Assembly (NCBI GenBank): GCA_017409825.1
Contig: JAFQRZ010000032.1
Coordinates: 1 to 54,738 of the forward strand
Length of the DNA stretch: 54,738 nucleotides
Direction: 5' to 3'
DNA from: Agathobacter sp.
Lineage (GTDB): Bacteria > Bacillota > Clostridia > Lachnospirales > Lachnospiraceae
Under the pieces are notes generated by a model. It made no database searches and was not told the origin of the DNA. It saw nothing but the letters and a program-made list of their open reading frames with translations. Below are positions 1-8,031 of the stretch, piece after piece. Numbering within the stretch: the stretch's first letter is position 1; the number at the start of each line of letters is the position of its first letter. The position numbers and the translations under genes were made by a program.

Positions 1-233
1 ATGTACCAGTGTCTTTCCCACATCGGAGCATACTTCGCAGATAGTAAAATGGTTGAAAGACATAAAACTTAAGCCGTAATTGTGTTTCAAGAAATTTAAG
101 CGTTTTCCCTAAAGGTTCGAAAATGCATCCACGATACAGAGGAAAATAAATTTCGAAATTTAAACATAAGGCGGCGGCAAATCGGAATTTTTTAAGGGCA
201 AGTTCACGAATTGAAAGAAAACTAGAAAAAGGC

Positions 234-261
234 TTGCAAAAAATGGATAAATAGGTAAAAT
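234..261 (+). promoter_or_regulatory. Promoter of the ABC-F gene
   Basis: A -35 hexamer TTGCAA (234-239), a 16-bp spacer and a -10 hexamer TAAAAT (256-261) lie about 70 bp before the ABC-F start, which has a strong GGAGGA site at 317-322. In the remaining upstream sequence (1-230) I see no gene beyond a 23-codon open frame ending at 72, and no clear hairpin. Confidence 0.5.
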
Positions 262-331
262 AGATAGCGGTGTCTATTAAAATAAGTATATAAAAAACTG
301 CATTATACAGTTTCATGGAGGACATAATCGT

Positions 332-1969
332 ATGATTCAAGCTAGCAATATCACATTACGTCTTGGAAAAAAAGCACTTTTCGAAGATGTTAATATCAAA
401 TTTACAGAAGGAAACTGCTACGGCCTTATCGGTGCCAACGGAGCAGGTAAATCTACATTTTTAAAAATCATGTCAGGACAGTTAGAACCTACCAATGGTG
501 ATATCATCATCACACCTGGTCAGCGTTTATCATTCTTACAGCAGGACCACTTCAAATATGATGAATATCCTGTATTAGATACCGTTATCATGGGTAACAA
601 ACGTCTCTATGACATCATGAAAGAAAAAGATGCTATCTACATGAAGGAAGATTTCACTGACGAAGACGGCATCCGTGCCAGTGAATTGGAAGCCGAATTT
701 GCAGAAATGGATGGCTGGAATGCAGAATCCGATGCTGCTACTCTCTTAAATGGTCTTGGCATCGAAACAGAATATCATTATACACTTATGGCAGATATGC
801 CAGGTGCGCTTAAGGTTAAGGTTCTCTTAGCACAGGCATTGTTTGGTAATCCAGACATTCTTCTCCTCGACGAACCTACCAACCACTTGGATTTGGATGC
901 TATCGCTTGGTTAGAAGAATTCTTAATCAACTTTGAAAATACCGTAGTTGTTGTATCACATGACCGTTACTTCTTAAACAAGGTATGTACTCATATCGCA
1001 GATATGGACTATGGCAAAATCCAGCTTTATGCTGGAAACTATGATTTCTGGTACGAATCCAGCCAGTTACTGGTTCGCCAGATGAAAGAAGCGAACAAGA
1101 AAAAGGAAGAAAAAATCAAAGAATTACAGGAATTTATTTCACGATTCTCTGCAAATGCTTCGAAATCAAAACAGGCAACTTCTCGTAAACGTGCCTTAGA
1201 AAAAATCCAGCTCGATGAAATTAAACCATCCAGCCGTAAATACCCATACATCGATTTCCGTCCACAGCGCGACATCGGTAACGAAGTTCTTACTGTAGAA
1301 GGCATTTCCAAAACCATCGATGGTGTAAAAGTATTAGATAACATTTCTTTCGTTGTAGGACGCGAAGACAAAATCGCTTTTGTAGGTGGTAATGAACTTG
1401 CAAAAACAACCTTCTTCAAAATCCTTGCAGGCGAAATGGAACCAGACGAAGGTTCTTACAAATGGGGAATCACAACCAGCCAGGCTTACTTCCCTAAGGA
1501 CAATACCGAAATCTTCGATACAGATGAACTTATCGTAGACTGGTTGACTGGTTACTCTGAAATCAAAGATGCTACTTATGTACGTGGATTCTTAGGACGT
1601 ATGCTTTTCGCAGGCGAAGATGGCGTTAAGAAAATGCGTGTACTTTCCGGTGGTGAAAAGGTACGTGTACTGCTCTCTCGTATGATGATTCAGGCAGCAA
1701 ACGTTCTTATGTTTGACGAACCTACCGACCACTTGGATATGGAATCTATCACAGCTTTAAACAACGGTATGATGAAATTCTCTGGAGTCATCCTCTTCTC
1801 TTGTCGTGACCACCAGGTAGTTCAGACCACCGCAAACCGTATCATCGAATTCCTTCCAGACGGAAGCTTCATCGATAAGATGACCACATACGACGAATAT
1901 CTCGAAAGTGATGTTATGGCTCGTAAACGTACGGTATATAATGTAAATTTAGATGAAGATAATGAATAA
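332..1969 (+). CDS. ABC-F family ATPase (YkpA/YbiT-like)
   Basis: Soluble protein of 545 residues with two ABC ATPase domains in one chain and no membrane segments, typical of ABC-F translation factors that act on the ribosome. Domain 1 has Walker A GANGAGKST (34-42) and Walker B with DEPTNHLD (180-187). Its signature motif reads MPGALK (156-161) instead of LSGGQ. A charged linker (about 250-300) joins it to domain 2. There Walker A is degenerate, GGNELAKTT (353-361), but the signature LSGGEK (439-444) and DEPTDHLD (463-470) are intact. From memory of the family, a relaxed second Walker A is common in YkpA-type members; the weak first signature is more unusual. ATG with GGAGGA nine bases upstream. 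Single gene with its own promoter and terminator. It does not look like a specific antibiotic-resistance ABC-F, but that cannot be excluded. Confidence 0.9.
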   Translation: MIQASNITLRLGKKALFEDVNIKFTEGNCYGLIGANGAGKSTFLKIMSGQLEPTNGDIIITPGQRLSFLQQDHFKYDEYPVLDTVIMGNKRLYDIMKEKDAIYMKEDFTDEDGIRASELEAEFAEMDGWNAESDAATLLNGLGIETEYHYTLMADMPGALKVKVLLAQALFGNPDILLLDEPTNHLDLDAIAWLEEFLINFENTVVVVSHDRYFLNKVCTHIADMDYGKIQLYAGNYDFWYESSQLLVRQMKEANKKKEEKIKELQEFISRFSANASKSKQATSRKRALEKIQLDEIKPSSRKYPYIDFRPQRDIGNEVLTVEGISKTIDGVKVLDNISFVVGREDKIAFVGGNELAKTTFFKILAGEMEPDEGSYKWGITTSQAYFPKDNTEIFDTDELIVDWLTGYSEIKDATYVRGFLGRMLFAGEDGVKKMRVLSGGEKVRVLLSRMMIQAANVLMFDEPTDHLDMESITALNNGMMKFSGVILFSCRDHQVVQTTANRIIEFLPDGSFIDKMTTYDEYLESDVMARKRTVYNVNLDEDNE

Positions 1970-1984
1970 TCTATAAATACTACC

Positions 1985-2013
1985 AAAAAGGGGGCTTTTT
2001 ACAGCCCCCTTTC
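1985..2013 (+). terminator. Intrinsic terminator after the ABC-F gene
   Basis: A seven-pair GC-rich stem, GGGGGCT (1990-1996) with AGCCCCC (2003-2009), is flanked by A-run and T-run. It follows the ABC-F stop by about 15 bp and could also work on the minus strand for the operon that ends near 2040-2207. Confidence 0.75.
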
Positions 2014-2039
2014 ATCATGTAGAATCTTTCTAAAGAAAC

Positions 2040-2159
2040 TTATTCCATATACAGCTCATAAAACAACTCGTGAAATGAATCGTTCGCATCATACCATTCA
2101 TCATCATCATTATTATTATTTCTCACCACAATGATTCCACCCTCTTCAATTGTAATCAT
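2040..2159 (-). CDS. Possible 39-residue acidic peptide
   Basis: A short open frame with ATG at 2159 encodes a peptide that begins MITIEEGGIIVV, carries an NNNNDDD run and ends in aromatic and acidic residues. It lies directly downstream of the small membrane protein of the Dlt-like operon. Its start resembles the EITIHEDG stretch near the end of that protein, so it may be the remains of an extended or duplicated C-terminus. The ribosome binding site is poor and the frame is short, so it may not be expressed. I do not recognise a family. Confidence 0.25.
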   Translation of the reverse strand: MITIEEGGIIVVRNNNNDDDEWYDANDSFHELFYELYME

Positions 2160-2206
2160 GCCACCATCATACAGAAAAAATTTTATTTAAAACGATGGTG
2201 TTCCAA

Positions 2207-2374
2207 TTATAGGATCTCCCTGGCGATAGTTTTCAAGCCATCCTCATGGATTGTAATTTCACTTTTACTCTGAAATACAAACATATATATCATTAATAAC
2301 ATAATTGAGAGAACTAAGATTCCTAATATTATCAGTGGTCTCCTATTTTTACATCCCATCCCTTTAATCTCCAT
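2207..2374 (-). CDS. Small single-pass membrane protein, last gene of Dlt-like operon
   Basis: A 55-residue protein with a positively charged N-terminus (CKNRR) followed by one hydrophobic helix (about 13-34) and a short polar tail. Its ATG overlaps the stop of the SGNH gene as TGATG, which suggests coupled translation. A second in-frame ATG five codons later, preceded by GGAG, is an alternative start (2359). Some dlt operons carry a tiny membrane protein (DltX) that helps the transfer complex; this one is at the other end of the operon and shows no clear DltX motif. The role is therefore inferred only from position. Confidence 0.6.
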   Translation of the reverse strand: MEIKGMGCKNRRPLIILGILVLSIMLLMIYMFVFQSKSEITIHEDGLKTIAREIL

Positions 2375-3333
2375 CAAAACTTCATACCACAATTTTTCAA
2401 ATCTTCGTTCCATGAACTATAGATTTCATCCTGACGATGATCAGTCAAATCAAAATTATCCTTTAAGTAAGAACCAAAATATGCCGTAAGCTTCTTTGCA
2501 CCTGTAAAATTCAAATGATCTCCACCATCTCTGGTATCCTTGGCCCAGTCAATCTGAATCTCATTGACATTTAAATTCATATCCAGATACTTTACGTCAT
2601 TTTCGTCAGCCCAATCACTAACAGAATTGTGTTTTGCATAAGTCCAGTTATCTGGAGCTGGAGTTGTTACCAATACAAGTTCTATGTCCTGTTTTTTGCA
2701 CAGCTCATAAATCTTAGTCAAATATTCCTCTGCTTTCTCTCCAAATGCTTTTCGTTTGTCACTTTCATTCATCCATTCACCGCCAGTATATGGAACCACA
2801 TCTGTTCGAAGCTTAAACCCTTTTCTCAAATGCTCTTTTTCCAGTTTTTTCTGTTCCGTTGGATTCATCACAGAAAATGCCTGTTTCCAACGATTATGAT
2901 ATTTGAACACTGGCAGATACTGCGACACCTCATACAACGTACGGTCTGACAGTTCTGGTTTTACACCTGCGTAGCGAAACAAACAGTTTGTTTCCAAAAC
3001 AACAAGTTCTGGTGACTGTGTTTCTAAACTAGTTTCTAAAATGCTAAGAGTATCACATAACCTTTGTGCGTGCGTTCCACACACATAAGATGTAATCCCC
3101 TGTTCCTTCCACATCTGCAAAGGATTAAATGCAGAATACGTTTCACTATCACCTATAATAATTACATCAATGGTATCCTTTGCTTCTTTGGAAAAGTAAC
3201 TCGTCTTTTTCTCTACATCAATAATATTATATACTTCGCCACGAGGGGTCATCAAAGCAGATAATAAAATCAGAATCAAAACTAATCCAGAAAGGAATAT
3301 TGTACCGCCTGCTATTTTCTTTACTCTATCCAT
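2374..3333 (-). CDS. SGNH-fold membrane-anchored protein, DltD-like position
   Basis: Protein of 319 residues with an N-terminal membrane anchor (about 9-29) and an extracytoplasmic SGNH/GDSL-like domain. The catalytic-type serine is in GDSE (61-64) and a C-terminal Asp-His pair is in DGGDHLNFTG (about 272-273). Such proteins are the usual partners of MBOAT acyltransferases (DltD, AlgX/PatB-type) and complete the transfer of an acyl group to a surface polymer. Start: an upstream in-frame ATG at 3357 overlaps the MBOAT gene, but the ATG at 3333 has AGAGGAAG at ideal distance (3336-3343), so I chose 3333. It lies 10 bp after the MBOAT stop and overlaps the next gene by one base. Substrate unknown. 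Confidence 0.8.
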   Translation of the reverse strand: MDRVKKIAGGTIFLSGLVLILILLSALMTPRGEVYNIIDVEKKTSYFSKEAKDTIDVIIIGDSETYSAFNPLQMWKEQGITSYVCGTHAQRLCDTLSILETSLETQSPELVVLETNCLFRYAGVKPELSDRTLYEVSQYLPVFKYHNRWKQAFSVMNPTEQKKLEKEHLRKGFKLRTDVVPYTGGEWMNESDKRKAFGEKAEEYLTKIYELCKKQDIELVLVTTPAPDNWTYAKHNSVSDWADENDVKYLDMNLNVNEIQIDWAKDTRDGGDHLNFTGAKKLTAYFGSYLKDNFDLTDHRQDEIYSSWNEDLKNCGMKF

Positions 3334-3343
3334 AACTTCCTCT

Positions 3344-4894
3344 CTAATATCCTGCATATATCATTTCTACAATCGAATAGCCTGTACCATACGCCCCGAG
3401 CATGATTACTGCAAGAATTGCTGCATACCACATGCCCCAGCGTACAGGAAGTACCCATTTAGCGATTTCTTCACGAATTTTGGTTTCCCGCTCATGAAGA
3501 CTACCTACAATCGCAACCACTACAATTCCAATTGCCACAACTACCAAATCTGCGACATCCATTTTCAAAGAAGATAACTTTCCTAGTAATTCACTGATAT
3601 GAAAATCTGTTACGATTTTCCCAAGCATGGCAAAACCATCCTGTAAGGTATTGGCACGGAAAAACAGCTCGCCGATATTGATGATAAAAAACATCTTTAT
3701 CGCCTGGAACATTCGGTATCCGCTACTCTCTCGGTTAATATTCCACTTTTGGGCAAGTTTTTGTACTGGTTCCTCTGTTATATTCTCAATAAAAATTAGC
3801 ACAAAATAGTACATACCATAGAAAATAAAGGTCCAGTTGGCACCATGCCATAATCCGTTGCAAGACCACACACCAAAAAGTGCTATCGTTGGTCCGACAA
3901 ACTTGCTCACATTTCTGCCTAACTTCTCTTTTACTTTTTTCGCAAGATTTTTTACTGGTTTTGCAAGCGAAATCGAATAGAAGATATAATCCTTAAAAAA
4001 TGTACCTAAGGTAATATGCCACCTTCTCCAAAACTCCGATGCATCTTTCGCTGCAAATGGCTGGCGGAAATTCTCAGGAAGCTTCACCCCAAAGATTTCA
4101 CCACTTGCAATAATAATATCCATACATCCAGAAAATTCCATATAAAGCTGTACGGTATAACATACCACACCAAATGCAATCACGGAGCCATCCAAATCGC
4201 GATAATTATCAAACACATGTGAAACCGTCGCATATAACCTGTCCGCAATTACGATTTTCTTAAAAAGGCCCCATACAATTCTCTGATATCCAAACTTCAA
4301 ATTCTCGAACGTAATACTTCTTCCTGCATACAGTTCTTCCCCTACCTGTGCATATCGGCAGATTGGCCCTTCCATAATCGTTGGGAAAAAGCTTAAATAC
4401 AGTGCAATTTTCAGCAAATTGTGCTCTGCCTTCTGCGTTCCTCGATACACATCTGTGATATACGAAATCATCTGTAGGGTATAAAACGAAATGCCGATTG
4501 GTACCATAAAGCGGATTGGTTCATACACAAAATTCACCTGGAACAAAGCCAGCACATCTGCTACTGTTTGTCCAAAGAAATTGAAATATTTTAAAACGCC
4601 CAGAATACCAAGGCTTATTGCAATTCCAAACACAAGCACCTTGCGTTTTTTCATAATAAGTGCTTTGCCTTCCACTTCAGCCGTAAGCGACACATTTTCC
4701 AGCCAAAGACCTATGTAATGGGTAAAAATTGTGCTAAAAAGCATATATACCACTAATGGTCCACTAATCATATAAAAAAAGGCATAATTCGCCATCAAAA
4801 GTGCCACAGGTCTAAATCTCTGTGGCACAAGCTGATATATTATCAATACGACTGGAAGGAAAAAAGCAAAATAATCCATCAAATGATAAGACAT
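3344..4894 (-). CDS. MBOAT family membrane O-acyltransferase, DltB-like
   Basis: Protein of 516 residues with about a dozen hydrophobic segments. It carries the MBOAT features: FWRRWHITL (around H293) and the invariant histidine in NGLWHGANW (H350). In D-alanylation DltB moves the aminoacyl group from the carrier protein across the membrane. The position here, directly after an acyl carrier protein gene and before an SGNH gene, fits the same job. The start ATG lies one base after the carrier stop, with AGAGGAG upstream. The acyl group need not be D-alanine, because a decarboxylase belongs to the same operon. Confidence 0.9.
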   Translation of the reverse strand: MSYHLMDYFAFFLPVVLIIYQLVPQRFRPVALLMANYAFFYMISGPLVVYMLFSTIFTHYIGLWLENVSLTAEVEGKALIMKKRKVLVFGIAISLGILGVLKYFNFFGQTVADVLALFQVNFVYEPIRFMVPIGISFYTLQMISYITDVYRGTQKAEHNLLKIALYLSFFPTIMEGPICRYAQVGEELYAGRSITFENLKFGYQRIVWGLFKKIVIADRLYATVSHVFDNYRDLDGSVIAFGVVCYTVQLYMEFSGCMDIIIASGEIFGVKLPENFRQPFAAKDASEFWRRWHITLGTFFKDYIFYSISLAKPVKNLAKKVKEKLGRNVSKFVGPTIALFGVWSCNGLWHGANWTFIFYGMYYFVLIFIENITEEPVQKLAQKWNINRESSGYRMFQAIKMFFIINIGELFFRANTLQDGFAMLGKIVTDFHISELLGKLSSLKMDVADLVVVAIGIVVVAIVGSLHERETKIREEIAKWVLPVRWGMWYAAILAVIMLGAYGTGYSIVEMIYAGY

Positions 4895-4895
4895 T

Positions 4896-5126
4896 TTATG
4901 CTTCTCCTCTGAGTCTTAAAATCATATTCCAAAGGCTTTCTGCGGAATTAAAATTCTCTGGAATTAATTCTGCTGGAAGCACTTCAATATCAAATGCATC
5001 TTCAATCTCTGATACCAAAGAAAGAATGCTAAATGAATCCAAAATATGGTCATCAATCAAAGTTGTACAATTTTCATAATCTACTCCTGGCTGGATTTCT
5101 TCTAAAATTTCAAGTAATTCGTTCAT
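4896..5126 (-). CDS. Acyl/aminoacyl carrier protein, DltC-like
   Basis: A 76-residue acidic, helical protein of carrier-protein length. The phosphopantetheine attachment site reads DHILDSFSIL with S31; the usual Leu after Ser is Phe. It would carry the amino acid loaded by the adenylation enzyme (6302-7825), present it to the PLP decarboxylase, and then pass it to the MBOAT protein. The gene begins 4 bp after the decarboxylase stop and ends one base before the MBOAT start. Confidence 0.88.
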   Translation of the reverse strand: MNELLEILEEIQPGVDYENCTTLIDDHILDSFSILSLVSEIEDAFDIEVLPAELIPENFNSAESLWNMILRLRGEA

Positions 5127-5130
5127 AATT

Positions 5131-6312
5131 TTATCTCCTTGTTGTGTTAAATATATTTGTCGCTATCAGTTCTCTAACAACTGTGAAACCATTCTCTTTT
5201 TCGTAAAACATAATCTGTGGAAGCTCGCGACTCAAAAACAATGCCATACCTTCCGTTACGGAATATGCACCACAGGTTTCAAATACAATACAATCGCCTT
5301 TAGACAAGCTTGGCAACATAGCTCCCTTGGTGATTACATCATTTACCGTACATAATGAACCACAAATCGTCCACGGAAGTACGTCCTCTTCTTTTTCGTT
5401 TTCTGAAATATACACCATCCATGGGACCTTCATTCCCATCATCTGACCATAATAGTTCAACTGATGAATCCCTCCATCCACAATGGCATAATTCACACCA
5501 TTCGAATGCTTGACATCCATCACACGAGTCATATAATAGCCGCAATCGGATGCCAAGAAACGTCCCATCTCTATGGTAATATTTTCAAACTCTGTCACTT
5601 TGTCTAACTGCTCTTTCAGATCTTTTACCTGTTCTTCTGCATCCAGCGAAGTTTCTCCTTGGAAATATGTCACAGACAAACCTGGACCATATTCCAATTC
5701 TTTAAGTGTAACTCCATAGGTTTCTTTGATATGTACAGCATATTCCTGTAAAAGTGCAAGCTCTTTTTCCACTTTCTTTGGTTTTTTCTGCGTTCCAGAA
5801 TAATAATGAATGCCTTCTAGTGTCATATTTGCATCAGCAACCACCTGCAATAACACTTTTTCAAAGCATTCCTTATCCATACCAAACTGATTGCCACTCG
5901 AAAGACGAATCAAAACCTTAATCTGTGTTTCCTGCAACTTACAAACCTCTGATAAAATACGGAAATGTTCTTCCGATTCTATCGTAAAAATTCCCTCGCC
6001 CTTGCTCAACTCCATAATACGCTGCATGCTGGCAAAGGTTTTGTTTACACCTGAAACCACAATCTTAGAAGGTGCAATACCCTGACGATGACAAATTTCA
6101 TACTCTCCTGGTGAACAAACCTCATACTTTTCCGTATAAGCATCCATCGCTCCTACCAAAAATGGATTCGCTTTCATGGCATAACATACGGTGGCCCTAT
6201 CTTTTAAAATAGATTGTGCAAGTACCATACGCTCTTTCAGCTTATCCAAATCAAATACATAAGATGGCGTTGCATGTTCCTTCCAAGCTGCTTTCATTAC
6301 ACTATACTCCAT
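5131..6312 (-). CDS. PLP-dependent fold-III decarboxylase (DAP/ornithine decarboxylase family)
   Basis: Protein of 393 residues with an alanine-racemase-fold barrel. The PLP lysine is in YAMKANP (K47), followed by the EMGR loop (248-251), the catalytic-type cysteine in CGSLCTVNDV (C321) and ETCGAYS (345-351). Cys plus the GAY motif point to a decarboxylase rather than a racemase. Starts with ATG at 6312 with GGAGG six bases upstream, overlapping the end of the adenylation gene by 11 bp; ends 4 bp before the carrier protein. This placement recalls BtrK of butirosin synthesis, a family member that decarboxylates glutamyl bound to a carrier protein. Action on a carrier-bound amino acid is therefore my inference. 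A free diamino-acid decarboxylase is the main alternative. Confidence 0.82.
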   Translation of the reverse strand: MEYSVMKAAWKEHATPSYVFDLDKLKERMVLAQSILKDRATVCYAMKANPFLVGAMDAYTEKYEVCSPGEYEICHRQGIAPSKIVVSGVNKTFASMQRIMELSKGEGIFTIESEEHFRILSEVCKLQETQIKVLIRLSSGNQFGMDKECFEKVLLQVVADANMTLEGIHYYSGTQKKPKKVEKELALLQEYAVHIKETYGVTLKELEYGPGLSVTYFQGETSLDAEEQVKDLKEQLDKVTEFENITIEMGRFLASDCGYYMTRVMDVKHSNGVNYAIVDGGIHQLNYYGQMMGMKVPWMVYISENEKEEDVLPWTICGSLCTVNDVITKGAMLPSLSKGDCIVFETCGAYSVTEGMALFLSRELPQIMFYEKENGFTVVRELIATNIFNTTRR

Positions 6313-7825
6313 GCTTGCCTCCGTTCTGGTACAGCTCTTTCAAATGATTTCGGTCAATCTTACCATTTTTCGTCAGAGGCATTTCATCTACCTGCAAGAA
6401 GACATTTGGCACCATAAACTCTGGCACCTTGGTCTTCATATCGTCAATGATACCTCGTTTATCATCGTCTCCCACATAAAACGCAACTACCTTATTCTTC
6501 TTTTCATCAAAGAATGTGCATGCACGTTCTATTCCACAAAGGCTGTTCAAAACGGTATCAATTTCTTCCAATTCAATACGGTGTCCCATATGCTTAATCT
6601 GGAAATCTTTTCGTCCAGCAAAATACATCTGACCATCTTCACTATAATGAGCCAAATCACCTGTGCGATAAATCAATTCCGGATAATATAGGTTCAATGG
6701 ATTTTGAGTAAATGCTTTTCCTGTCATTTCTGGATTATTGTAATATCCCAAGGCTAATGCAGTTCCCGCTACGCAAACCTCTCCTGACTTACCACTTTCG
6801 GTAACCTCTTTATCCTCTTCATCCAAAAGGAATACTCTTTCATTTGGGAAAGGAACTCCCATTGGCAATTTTTCTTCTTCTGAATATTCTCTATCTACAA
6901 TATAATAGGTACAGTTGCACGTAATCTCTGTCGGTCCATATAAATTCACAAACATCGCATTTGGATAATGACTTCTCCACTGATTCAACTGCTTGATTGG
7001 CATCATCTCCCCACTAAACATAATTTTGTTTATCGCAGATGGCACCTTATATTTCAATCCATGCAGACGATTCAACATGCATAATGCAGACACCGCCCAA
7101 ATCAATGTCGTCACCTGATTATCCTCTAACATATCTACCACGTTATTTGGGAACATGAAATACGCTTTAGGGATAATCACAAGTGTCGCACCTGTTTTCA
7201 AGCAAGAATATATATCCTTTACAGAAACATCAAAGTCAAACGGCGCTTGATTTCCGATGACATCTTTCTCTGTAATTCCAAAAATCTCTGTAAAGCACTC
7301 AATAAAATCAATAACCGAACGATGGCAAATTACAACACCCTTTGGCACACCTGTAGAACCTGATGTAAAAATGCCATACAACGGATCAGTATCTAAGCTC
7401 TGCTCACGAATCTTTGCAAGAAGCTGTGTATCTTCCTCATCCTTCATCTGTGCGTATTCTACTATCACGCCTTTATAGTCTACTTCTGCTAATTTTTCTC
7501 TATATTCTGGCTTGGTAATCACCATCTCTGGCTCTAATACACTTAAAATCTGAGTAATTCTCTGTAACGGAAAACTTGGATCTACAAGTACATAAAAATC
7601 ACCTGCAAATACAATTCCCATAAATATCTGTAATGTCTCTACACTCTTTTCCATAAAAACCACAACGGGTCTACGCAAAGGCACATGTTTTGCCACATAA
7701 GTACCAATCTGGCGAGCTTTACTACGCAATTCTTCATAGGTACACTGTTTTTTTTCATCCTTTGCAGCAATCTTATTTGGAAAACGAATAGCGGCATTGT
7801 CAAGATACTCTAACACATTTTTCAT
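6302..7825 (-). CDS. Amino acid adenylation enzyme, DltA-like
   Basis: Protein of 507 residues with all adenylation motifs: A3 FTSGSTGVPKG (153-163), A5 NLYGPTE (294-300), A7 YRTGDL (386-391), A8 GRKDFQIKHMGHR (404-416) and the C-terminal lysine in TKNGKID (K489). It would activate an amino acid with ATP and load it on the carrier encoded at 4896. Overall it resembles DltA. However, the pocket stretch reads FDFDVSVKD, with K203 where I recall Met in DltA, and IMFSGE, with S271 where DltA has the Cys linked to D-alanine selectivity. The substrate may therefore differ. Start: ATG at 7825 with GAGGA eight bases upstream; an upstream TTG at 7861 has no such site. First gene of the operon. Confidence 0.88.
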   Translation of the reverse strand: MKNVLEYLDNAAIRFPNKIAAKDEKKQCTYEELRSKARQIGTYVAKHVPLRRPVVVFMEKSVETLQIFMGIVFAGDFYVLVDPSFPLQRITQILSVLEPEMVITKPEYREKLAEVDYKGVIVEYAQMKDEEDTQLLAKIREQSLDTDPLYGIFTSGSTGVPKGVVICHRSVIDFIECFTEIFGITEKDVIGNQAPFDFDVSVKDIYSCLKTGATLVIIPKAYFMFPNNVVDMLEDNQVTTLIWAVSALCMLNRLHGLKYKVPSAINKIMFSGEMMPIKQLNQWRSHYPNAMFVNLYGPTEITCNCTYYIVDREYSEEEKLPMGVPFPNERVFLLDEEDKEVTESGKSGEVCVAGTALALGYYNNPEMTGKAFTQNPLNLYYPELIYRTGDLAHYSEDGQMYFAGRKDFQIKHMGHRIELEEIDTVLNSLCGIERACTFFDEKKNKVVAFYVGDDDKRGIIDDMKTKVPEFMVPNVFLQVDEMPLTKNGKIDRNHLKELYQNGGKHGV

Positions 7826-7867
7826 CTCAACATCCTCATTTCCATATTTAGTATCACACAAATAAGA

Positions 7868-7896
7868 ATTTTATCATGTATACCACTATATAGCAA
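7868..7896 (-). promoter_or_regulatory. Promoter of the Dlt-like operon
   Basis: On the minus strand a -35 TTGCTA (7891-7896), a 17-bp spacer and a -10 TAAAAT (7868-7873) lie 43 bp before the adenylation gene start. No other promoter is seen before the small membrane protein at the end, so the operon is probably one transcript. Confidence 0.6.
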
Positions 7897-7965
7897 TACT
7901 TAGTAATAATATTAAGACAATCTTAAGGTAACTGTAAAATTTCCTATCTCACTTCTTACAATTTC

Positions 7966-7997
7966 AAAAAAGAGTTTGCATAAGCAAACTCTTTTTT
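7966..7997 (-). terminator. Intrinsic terminator after the FliD-like gene
   Basis: A perfect 14-bp stem, AAAAAAGAGTTTGC (7966-7979) with its complement (7984-7997) and a four-base loop. On the minus strand it ends in a T-run, 34 bp past the stop of the FliD-like gene. It closes the long minus-strand chain from 13158. Confidence 0.85.
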
Positions 7998-8031
7998 GAT
8001 TTCTTTATTCTTTTATTAAATGATTCTATTA

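Noticed and set aside
1-72. Open frame of 23 codons from the first base of the window
   Set aside because: Too short, no ribosome site visible and no recognisable end of a known protein; may be the tail of an upstream gene.
5131-6312. Alanine racemase for a normal D-alanylation operon
   Set aside because: The catalytic Cys and GAY motifs and the EMGR loop point to the decarboxylase branch of the fold.
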